DNA from: a virus
Direction: 5' to 3' (one strand)
IMG/VR virus record: IMGVR_UViG_3300022885_000082
Coordinates: 1 to 22,761 of that record
DNA: 22,761 bases
Below are positions 6,894 through 11,802 of the stretch, in pieces. The notes beneath the pieces were generated by a model, which worked only from the letters and a program-made list of their open reading frames with translations, had not been told where the DNA came from and did no database searches. The position numbers were made by a program, and so were the translations under genes. The number at the start of each line of letters is the position of its first letter. Position 1 is the stretch's first letter.

Positions 6894-6950
6894 GTAGACA
6901 TAGAGATATAAAGAAGAAGATTAATACATCCAAAAAAAAGTAGTTACTTC

Positions 6951-6978
6951 CGCACGTACGTGTACGCGTACGCACGTG
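6951..6978. other. 28-bp alternating purine-pyrimidine tract with nested palindromes
   Basis: Every base alternates pyrimidine-purine across the tract, which is GC-rich in an AT-rich surrounding. It contains the perfect palindromes CACGTACGTG (6953-6962) and GTACGCGTAC (6962-6971). Such tracts favour left-handed DNA under negative supercoiling and can also be protein-binding sites. Confidence 0.8.
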
Positions 6979-7024
6979 AGCGTGTAAATATTAATTTTTT
7001 ACATCAATAAGATACCAGCATTAA

Positions 7025-7160
7025 TCAGAAGGTACTGTAGATGCCCCAGGATGACGTCCACAGCTAAAACCATCTCTGAGTAGCCTTTTTCATTGAAACG
7101 CGTTCTAGAGGCATCCAGCAGCGTTTGTCGGCTTCTGTCCTTTTTAGAGATTTGGTGTCT
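7025..7160 (-). pseudogene. Decayed TetR-family DNA-binding domain (frameshifted fragment)
   Basis: On the minus strand this encodes KKDRSRQTLLDASRTRFN and then EKGYSE, which closely fits the first two helices of a TetR-family repressor. The expected recognition-helix segment does not continue in the same frame. One base over, the same strand reads TSSWGIYSTF and then a stop, which fits the TetR pattern S-x-G-x-Y-x-x-F. A +1 shift near 7050 would therefore restore a typical helix-turn-helix. No ligand-binding domain follows. The segment is more GC-rich than the rest of the region, so it may be a fragment captured from a bacterial chromosome. An upstream in-frame ATG exists, but the added N-terminus looks random. 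Confidence 0.5.
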
Positions 7161-7203
7161 AAAATTTTGAAATTTGTAAAAAATAAATTTGCAAATATTT
7201 TTT

Positions 7204-7212
7204 AGCGAAATA
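7204..7212 (+). promoter_or_regulatory. AGCGAAATA motif, copy 1
   Basis: The 9-mer lies seven bases before the start of the small basic gene at 7219, inside TTAGCGAAATAA. The same 12 bases recur at 21000-21011. It may be a promoter element or simply the leader of this gene; the short distance to the ATG would give a nearly leaderless message. Confidence 0.35.
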
Positions 7213-7218
7213 ATTATT

Positions 7219-7392
7219 ATGAAGAATGAATACAAAATCTTAAAACGATTAAAACGATCAGTACGTACTAGAAGACTAGAAGGTATTAAATTTAAAGCAT
7301 CTGTTTATTCAAAATTAGACAAGCATAATTCTAGACGTACTCGCAAGAGAATTAAAAAAGACTTAATGATTGACGTTGAACGTTGTGGTTGA
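7219..7392 (+). CDS. Small, strongly basic protein, unknown
   Basis: This 57-residue protein has about 21 lysine or arginine residues, with clusters LKRLKRSVRTRR near the start and SRRTRKRIKK near the end. A start ten codons upstream is possible, but this ATG is preferred because the extra residues are hydrophobic and would run through the AGCGAAATA motif. No Shine-Dalgarno sequence is evident. The composition suggests a nucleic-acid-binding protein. It is the first plus-strand gene beside the putative origin, a position where phages often keep early regulators. Arginine-rich antitermination proteins are one possibility, but there is no specific match. Confidence 0.5.
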   Translation: MKNEYKILKRLKRSVRTRRLEGIKFKASVYSKLDKHNSRRTRKRIKKDLMIDVERCG

Positions 7393-7477
7393 GATGATGG
7401 AGATGATGGTGGTAAGGTGAAGGTTCGAGTTGTATAATGAAAAGAAACGGCAGGGACAGCGAAAGTGGGAATAATCT

Positions 7478-7491
7478 TTTTTCGCGAAAAA
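7478..7491. repeat. 14-bp perfect palindrome, operator-like
   Basis: TTTTTCGCGAAAAA is its own reverse complement. It lies in the 171-bp gap between the small basic gene and the HNH gene, about 40 bases after a TATAAT at 7433-7438 and 35 bases before another at 7526-7531. Its position between two possible promoters suits a repressor site. The rest of the gap holds a purine-rich GAT/GGT stretch and no gene. Confidence 0.5.
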
Positions 7492-7525
7492 TAAAAAAAG
7501 GAAATGCTTAAAAGAAGATTGAATG

Positions 7526-7563
7526 TATAATAATGACAGACACTTTTTACAGAGGAGCACACC
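7526..7563 (+). promoter_or_regulatory. Promoter -10 and leader of the plus-strand HNH gene
   Basis: TATAAT at 7526-7531 is a good -10 box; no clear -35 is seen. It is followed by ACACTTTTTACAGAGGAGCAC and the ATG, giving a strong ribosome-binding site. The leader is nearly identical to that of the minus-strand paralogue, except for four extra bases (GACA repeated). Confidence 0.55.
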
Positions 7564-8295
7564 ATGAGTAGTTGCTACGGACGAAAATTGACGGAAGAAC
7601 AGATAGAATCTATTTTAGAAACTTTTAAGATTAAGGATGGCCAATTATATCGAAAGTGGGAAAGAGGCGGCAAATGGAAGTTAATCGCTAATAAGAATAA
7701 CTGTAACGGCTATTGCCTTGTTGGTGTTCTAAACAAAATGATGTTCTATCATAGACTGGTTTATATACTCACAAATAAGCAAGATGTACCTGTAGGCTAT
7801 ATGATTGATCATATTGACGGAGATACGTTGAATAATAAAATACAGAATTTACGAGTAGTAACCAATCGAGAAAATAAACAAAATTGTGAATCCCATCGAC
7901 TAGGAAGATTAGTAGGTTGCTGTTTCGATAAACACGCTCAAAAGTGGAAGTCGGAAATTAGAATTAATAATAAGAAGATTCACTTAGGCCGTTTCGCTAC
8001 CGAGCAAGAAGCTCATGATGAGTATCAACTTGCGTTAAAATATATTAACGATTTCGTAAATCCAAAACAATTTCGCGACCTTTTAAAGACTAAACCAAAA
8101 GCTGGAGAAATGTTCATGAAGATACTTAAACCTACTCCAAAAGCAGAACCTACTAGAATACAATCAACCACTGATTTTTTAGATCAATTAGAAAGATGCA
8201 TGGCAGTAAAAGAAATCGTTATCTCTAAAGATTATACAGATTCTATAGATTTTACTGAATTTATGGAATTATTTGGGGAGGATATTCTAAAATGA
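7564..8295 (+). CDS. HNH homing endonuclease with AP2-type domain and C-terminal extension
   Basis: The first ~187 residues parallel the minus-strand endonuclease. An HNH_3 nuclease carries YHRLVYIL at 62-69 and DHIDGD at 82-87, followed by LNNKIQNLRVVTNREN. An AP2-like DNA-binding domain follows at about 115-165, with LGRFATEQEAHDEY. A further ~56 residues (from about 188, PTRIQSTTDFLDQLERCMAV onward) have no counterpart in the paralogue and may be a captured tail from an interrupted gene. The start follows CAGAGGAGCAC. The stop overlaps the next ATG (ATGA), so the following gene is probably translated by coupling. The presumed role is self-mobility and marker exclusion; the host activity is untested. 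Confidence 0.9.
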   Translation: MSSCYGRKLTEEQIESILETFKIKDGQLYRKWERGGKWKLIANKNNCNGYCLVGVLNKMMFYHRLVYILTNKQDVPVGYMIDHIDGDTLNNKIQNLRVVTNRENKQNCESHRLGRLVGCCFDKHAQKWKSEIRINNKKIHLGRFATEQEAHDEYQLALKYINDFVNPKQFRDLLKTKPKAGEMFMKILKPTPKAEPTRIQSTTDFLDQLERCMAVKEIVISKDYTDSIDFTEFMELFGEDILK

Positions 8296-8600
8296 AGAAG
8301 AAAGTAGTAGAAGAAACAAAAATATTAGACGAACTGAAAGTTCAGAAGGTTAAAAATGTTAGTAAGCCAACTTTCAATGAGTACTTGTCGATTATTTCAG
8401 CGTTTGTCAGATGGGCGTCCATTGACCTCAAAGAGATTGAGCAGATTAAAATATCACAAAAATCTTTTGTGTCGCTGCAATTAGACAACCCTGTTCTCGA
8501 AAATTTATTTAAGCAAATGCGGATTACTAGTTCAAATAACTTTAATAAAGAGATATCTTTCAGGTTAGACAACATAACATTCATTTATTATCTCGCATGA
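8292..8600 (+). CDS. Unknown small protein coupled to the HNH gene
   Basis: I do not recognise this 102-residue protein. The first ~25 residues are charged and lysine-rich, and the remainder looks globular with a helical middle (FNEYLSIISAFVRWASIDL). Its ATG overlaps the previous stop as ATGA and is preceded by GGGGAGGA within the end of the upstream gene, so translation is likely. The next gene starts 12 bases after its stop. No cysteine or enzymatic motif is visible. Its place between an endonuclease and a PD-(D/E)XK nuclease suggests a DNA-related early function, but this is only context. Confidence 0.65.
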   Translation: MKKKVVEETKILDELKVQKVKNVSKPTFNEYLSIISAFVRWASIDLKEIEQIKISQKSFVSLQLDNPVLENLFKQMRITSSNNFNKEISFRLDNITFIYYLA

Positions 8601-8612
8601 GGAAGTCTATAT

Positions 8613-9089
8613 ATGTCGAACAATAACAAGAAAGGAAAATCAGGCGAACGAGCAGTCGTTAAACTATTAAATGAGCGATTTACAATACAATGTCAAGAAT
8701 TAGGTTGCTTCGCAAGAACTATAGGTTCAGGTAATAGATGGTCTCAGACGGACTGTTTAAGTAAACAAGCATCAGAATCTCTAGCTGGCGACTTAATAAC
8801 TCCAGACTCTTTTAAATATTGTATAGAAAATAAGTGTGGCTATAAATCAATTAGTATCCACGATATCTTTGCAGGCTCAAAACAATTAGATAGCTTTCTA
8901 GTTCAAGCTATCACTGACGCTCAGAGAATCAATAAGTTACCCCTACTTATTTGGAAGTCAGATTATAAGCCGTATATAGTAGGGGTTAAAGAGTTAATAA
9001 ATTCTAAAATCAGCATCCTTTATAACGATTGGTATATCTACAGCTTAACAGACTGGCTAGCACAGGAAGATAAGCAATTTTTTAGCTAA
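8613..9089 (+). CDS. PD-(D/E)XK-fold nuclease, Holliday-junction-resolvase-like
   Basis: This 158-residue protein has the layout of small phage PD-(D/E)XK nucleases. KKGKSGERAVVKLLNERF at 6-23 supplies the first glutamate (Glu12). FARTIGSGNR follows at about 33-42. The core is GDLITP with Asp60, then IENKCGY with Glu72 and Lys74. The last third has the LPLLIWKSD strand. Resolvases of this type cut branched DNA before packaging; related proteins are exonucleases, and the substrate cannot be settled here. GAGGAA stands before the start. The gene lies in the same orientation and close to the sigma-like gene, in the section before the packaging genes. Confidence 0.75.
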   Translation: MSNNNKKGKSGERAVVKLLNERFTIQCQELGCFARTIGSGNRWSQTDCLSKQASESLAGDLITPDSFKYCIENKCGYKSISIHDIFAGSKQLDSFLVQAITDAQRINKLPLLIWKSDYKPYIVGVKELINSKISILYNDWYIYSLTDWLAQEDKQFFS

Positions 9090-9162
9090 AATAATATTTC
9101 TGGGCAAAAAGAAGGAAATCAAAGATTTGAATAGAATATAGAAGATCATAGGAGAATATATA

Positions 9163-9696
9163 ATGAGTAAAAACTTTCAAATATCAACAGAAGAATCAGA
9201 GAAGTTACTGAACATTGCAAGGTCTGTAGCTTCAAAATTCGGTGGATCAGAAGATAATGTTCAAGAAGCTTATAGAATAATGCTAGACATCTATACAAAG
9301 CGAACACAGGCAGGATTACCTATCTCTAAGAGCATACTAAAGCTGCGTGCTACGGGAATTCTATATCACTACACAAACCATAACAAACCAAAACCAGAGC
9401 ATCTGTTTTCAGACTTAGGTGACTCAAAATTTGATAATGTAGAAGATACCAAAAATTCAGATATATTATATAACCTGTCAAAAAAAGAAATATTAACAAA
9501 GATCGAAGCATTGCTCACAAACGACAAGTATTTAATAGGTACAAAATTCGGCTTGTTTGGTTTTGATAAGCTATCATTAAAAGACGCAGCTATTAAATAT
9601 AATATCTCACATAAGAAAATAGAAAAGCTCACAAATTTGGCTATCAAGAACTTAAAAAGCGAAATAGAAAGAGCTGGTATTCCTAATCCTTTTTGA
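9163..9696 (+). CDS. Phage sigma-factor-like transcription regulator
   Basis: This 177-residue protein resembles a small sigma-70-type factor. Residues 15-45 (LLNIARSVASKFGGSEDNVQ and on) fit region 2.1-2.2, including the D-x-VQE segment used to contact RNA polymerase. Residues about 111-168 fit region 4: IEALLTNDKYLIGTKFGLFG, then a helix-turn-helix LSLKDAAIKYNISHKKIEKL with an LKNLK-like end. No clear region 2.4 is visible, so -10 recognition may be unusual. The likely role is directing host RNA polymerase to phage late promoters; in position it is equivalent to lambda Q. A copy of AGCGAAATA lies near the end of its own coding region, 43 bases before the next gene. The start follows AGGAGAATATATA. 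A sigma-like HTH regulator without sigma activity is possible. Confidence 0.6.
   Translation: MSKNFQISTEESEKLLNIARSVASKFGGSEDNVQEAYRIMLDIYTKRTQAGLPISKSILKLRATGILYHYTNHNKPKPEHLFSDLGDSKFDNVEDTKNSDILYNLSKKEILTKIEALLTNDKYLIGTKFGLFGFDKLSLKDAAIKYNISHKKIEKLTNLAIKNLKSEIERAGIPNPF
9658..9666 (+). promoter_or_regulatory. AGCGAAATA motif, copy 2 (inside the sigma-like gene)
   Basis: This copy lies in the last codons of the sigma-like gene, 42 bases before the ATG at 9709. It encodes Ser-Glu-Ile in frame, so it may be there by chance, but its distance to the next gene resembles that of copies 3 to 5. Confidence 0.3.
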
Positions 9697-9708
9697 GAGT
9701 TAAAAAAT

Positions 9709-10389
9709 ATGAGATATATAATTATTGTCAGTGTCTTATTAATGGCAGGCTGTGCTACTCAAATTTCTCCTGCAAAATCAGAATTAAAAGAATCCTCTAT
9801 AAATACATCAGGTGGAGATAGAAAAATTACTTCTATTTATATTGACGAAACTACAGGGAGTAAAACAGATTCTAAATCTGCATCAGGAACTTCTGCTTCT
9901 TCGAGTATAATCTCTAGCGGAGATATCAAAGACTGGAGTGCTGGTATCCCTGAATTACAACTATCAAGCATTAATTCTGGACAAGCCCAATCAATCGCTT
10001 CAATCGCTTCTGCAACTAAAAATCCAATGACCATATTCTTTATTCTGTCAGCAGTTTCATTTGTAATAGCTATTCCAATTTTAGTATATGTCAGTAAACC
10101 AATAGGCATTCTTTTATTCGTTGCCTCTGCTGGTCTGTTAGCAACTGCCCTACTAGCCACTGCTGCACCAATTACATTTGGTATATCAATTCTCGCTATT
10201 TTAGGTATCGTTGGTTACATGTATTTTAATAAGAAGAAAGAAAATAATAAGGATTCAGCACTAAAGACAATAGTATCTACCATTGAAACTATGCCTATTC
10301 AAGTTCAAGAACTAATAAAAGAATCTATTAAAGAAAAAGATGACGGTTCAATTAAAGAAGTAGTAACAGAAGTCAAATCTAAACTATGA
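9709..10389 (+). CDS. Lipoprotein with three C-terminal membrane segments
   Basis: The protein starts with a basic residue and a hydrophobic segment ending in LLMAGC, so Cys15 is a likely lipidation site. Residues 16-105 are serine-rich and probably extracytoplasmic. Three hydrophobic segments follow at about 107-128, 131-152 and 154-173, then a charged tail (KKKENNKD onward) of about 50 residues. A lipid anchor plus three transmembrane helices is unusual for a phage protein. Its place shortly before the presumed cos site corresponds to lambda's lysis cassette, where Rz1 is a lipoprotein, so an envelope-disrupting or superinfection-exclusion role is possible; neither is shown. The start has no strong ribosome-binding site. 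Its last four bases overlap the next gene as ATGA. Confidence 0.65.
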   Translation: MRYIIIVSVLLMAGCATQISPAKSELKESSINTSGGDRKITSIYIDETTGSKTDSKSASGTSASSSIISSGDIKDWSAGIPELQLSSINSGQAQSIASIASATKNPMTIFFILSAVSFVIAIPILVYVSKPIGILLFVASAGLLATALLATAAPITFGISILAILGIVGYMYFNKKKENNKDSALKTIVSTIETMPIQVQELIKESIKEKDDGSIKEVVTEVKSKL

Positions 10390-10826
10390 GTGTTAAAATG
10401 AAAGAAGTATTATATCATCATTTGGCAGAACTTCGAGATAACTCGTTATTTATATTTAAGTCAGATAGACAAAATAAGAATGGGTTATTTGCGTACGGTT
10501 ACCTAAAGAAAGTTAGGACTACTAAAAATATCTTGTTCGTTTATTCGTACTTCCTAGATATAGAACATATGTCTAATCTAGCCCATGCTCCAATGGAATT
10601 ATTTACTGCTACTGAAGCTAGGATACATACTTCTAATTTAATAGGTGTAACAGAAATAATGAATAAGAATAAAGTTAATTATGATATATTAGATGATGTA
10701 ATACATATGCCGGGGTTTCAGAAACCAAAGGTAATCGGGCAGATACACGCGAAATGGTTTGAGAATGCTATACCCAACGATGGATTTTATATGTACGAAG
10801 CAATAACAATAGCAGAAGGAAAATAA
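10386..10826 (+). CDS. Unknown phage protein
   Basis: I do not recognise this 146-residue protein. It begins by an ATGA overlap with the lipoprotein gene, so translation is probably coupled; a second ATG 12 bases on is also possible. The protein has alternating strands and short helices, many aromatic residues and no cysteine, signal peptide or membrane segment (LRDNSLFIFKSDRQ, then VRTTKNILFVYSYFLDIEHM). Such a composition fits a small soluble globular protein. It is followed two bases later by another unknown gene. Confidence 0.65.
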   Translation: MSVKMKEVLYHHLAELRDNSLFIFKSDRQNKNGLFAYGYLKKVRTTKNILFVYSYFLDIEHMSNLAHAPMELFTATEARIHTSNLIGVTEIMNKNKVNYDILDDVIHMPGFQKPKVIGQIHAKWFENAIPNDGFYMYEAITIAEGK

Positions 10827-10828
10827 TT

Positions 10829-11035
10829 ATGAGAATACCAAACGAAAAAGACAACCATGTTTACAGATTAGCTTACGAAAATTATCTTCTAGAAATAGAG
10901 GATATTGATTTAATTATGGAGTACGTAATAGAAGTCTTGAGATGTAGATTTGTAATGGCAGAAGTAATACTAAAAGAAGATGCCAATGCTTGGAATAGGT
11001 ACTGCGATAATTTCAACTGGACAGGTATAGAATAA
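10829..11035 (+). CDS. Unknown small acidic protein
   Basis: I do not recognise this 68-residue protein. It is acidic and mostly helical (LLEIEDIDLIMEYVIEVLRC), with two cysteines and a WNRYCDNFNWTG end. AGAAGGAAAA in the previous gene's last codons is a reasonable ribosome-binding site. It is the last gene before the presumed cos region and therefore probably the last gene of the right arm in the packaged chromosome. Confidence 0.6.
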   Translation: MRIPNEKDNHVYRLAYENYLLEIEDIDLIMEYVIEVLRCRFVMAEVILKEDANAWNRYCDNFNWTGIE

Positions 11036-11109
11036 TTAATAGCCACATTATTATAATGTAATTACTAATAAATTAGGGGCAACGAATATATTATAGCCAA
11101 ACATTTAGC

Positions 11110-11127
11110 GGCGAGATCACATTTTCT
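11110..11127 (+). repeat. 18-bp direct repeat, left copy
   Basis: GGCGAGATCACATTTTCT is identical at 11315-11332, 205 bases downstream. A ten-base part, GAGATCACAT, recurs inside the large-terminase gene at 12882. The pair may be terminase-binding sites or a recombination scar. Confidence 0.8.
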
Positions 11128-11166
11128 TACAATTTATAAAGTTCATACACTCCGGTATGCTTCACT

Positions 11167-11210
11167 CAGTCTGATTTAATTACGCCCAAGCTAATTAAAT
11201 AGATTGACTG
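11167..11210. repeat. Two-part hairpin in the presumed packaging region
   Basis: ATTTAATTA (11174-11182) and TAATTAAAT (11192-11200) pair perfectly around a nine-base loop. CAGTC (11167-11171) and GACTG (11206-11210) form an outer stem, leaving a small asymmetric internal loop. There is no T-tract after it, so it is not an ordinary terminator. Confidence 0.7.
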
Positions 11211-11314
11211 GCCTAGCTTATAAGCTAAAACTGGAGAGCTACTATAGAAATTGGAGTAACTACTAGAGGTGGGGGGCATAGGTTCTCCGGAGTAGTTATA
11301 AAATAAAGAGAATG

Positions 11315-11332
11315 GGCGAGATCACATTTTCT
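11315..11332 (+). repeat. 18-bp direct repeat, right copy
   Basis: This is the second exact copy of GGCGAGATCACATTTTCT. It ends 29 bases before the small-terminase start, in the leader of that gene. Confidence 0.8.
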
Positions 11333-11361
11333 AAGTACATATTATAATCATGGGAGACATT

Positions 11362-11802
11362 ATGGCAACAGCAAAACAAATACGCAGTATATATAATATA
11401 GATGATGCTCAGCTTCAAAAGTGGCGAGGTCTAGGGTTACCGGCTATTAAGTTAGGTCGTGGATTTCAATATGAGCCGGACAAAGTAGAGGAATTTTATA
11501 AAGCGTATATTCAGCCTAATCAGAAAAATATAACAGCACAAGATATTACCTTAGCTGAAATTAAAAGAAAGCTTGAATTAGAACGTACTGAAAATATAAA
11601 GATAAAAAACGACATATTAAGAAAAAGATACATTGATAAGAAAGATGTCGAAGTTATATTAATCGCTCGTGCTTCTGCTTTTAAAGAAGCTATACTTAGA
11701 ATAAAACAAGCTGTATTAATTCTAAGTAACAACCCATCTTTAGAACCGGCAATAGATAAAATTATAAGCGAAGCTTTAGAAGAACTGTTGAGTAAAAGCT
11801 AA
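11362..11802 (+). CDS. Small terminase subunit, Nu1-like
   Basis: The chosen ATG is preceded by GGGAG six bases upstream; an ATG four codons earlier would place that sequence inside the gene. The 146-residue protein has an N-terminal helix-turn-helix (KQIRSIYNIDDAQLQKWRG, then LPAIKLGRGFQY), like the winged helix of lambda Nu1 that binds cosB. Residues about 50-110 form a charged helix (ITLAEIKRKLELERTENIKI) for assembly, and the C-terminus (SLEPAIDKIISEALEELLSK) would contact the large subunit. It would recognise the packaging site directly upstream. Its stop overlaps the large-terminase ATG by one base (TAATG). Confidence 0.85.
   Translation: MATAKQIRSIYNIDDAQLQKWRGLGLPAIKLGRGFQYEPDKVEEFYKAYIQPNQKNITAQDITLAEIKRKLELERTENIKIKNDILRKRYIDKKDVEVILIARASAFKEAILRIKQAVLILSNNPSLEPAIDKIISEALEELLSKS

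Larger units (their letters stand above)
6673..7218. other. Non-coding region with origin-like features upstream of the replication operon
   Basis: No intact gene is visible in this ~550-bp stretch between the primase operon and the plus-strand genes. It contains an inverted repeat TGTAGA-GACAG-TCTACA (6742-6758), four copies of GTGTAG between 6812 and 6897, a perfect tandem 9-mer GAGTGTAGT (6876-6893), an AT-rich stretch, a 28-bp strictly alternating purine-pyrimidine tract (6951-6978), and a decayed minus-strand TetR-like segment (7025-7160). The repeated short motifs next to primase and helicase genes make it the best candidate in this window for a replication origin. That function is inference. 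Confidence 0.45.
11036..11361. other. Non-coding region before the terminase genes: probable cos/packaging site
   Basis: There is no gene in this ~325-bp stretch. It holds an 18-bp direct repeat (11110-11127 and 11315-11332), a two-part hairpin (11167-11210), a 14-bp palindrome TAGCTTATAAGCTA (11214-11227), an 8-bp inverted repeat TAACTACT/AGTAGTTA (11257-11298) and inside it the palindrome CTCCGGAG (11285-11292). In lambda, cosQ, cosN and cosB lie directly upstream of Nu1, and the gene order here is the same. Packaging function is inferred from position and structure; the exact nicking site cannot be read off. Confidence 0.55.

Noticed and set aside
6999-7235. The whole 78-residue minus-strand frame as an intact TetR-like protein
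   Set aside because: Only the middle fits TetR, the recognition helix is in a different frame, and the N-terminus looks random; a pseudogene fragment explains it better.
9837-10160. 107-residue minus-strand frame
   Set aside because: It is antisense to the lipoprotein gene, has no ribosome-binding site, and resembles no protein.
7564-11035. Integrase, repressor, endolysin or holin genes
   Set aside because: I looked for tyrosine or serine recombinase motifs, Cro/CI-type helix-turn-helix proteins and muramidase or amidase motifs in this block and saw none.
11140-11300. A tRNA or structured RNA gene in the region before the terminase
   Set aside because: The inverted repeats do not form a cloverleaf, and there is no acceptor stem or T-loop sequence. 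A packaging-site role fits the location better.
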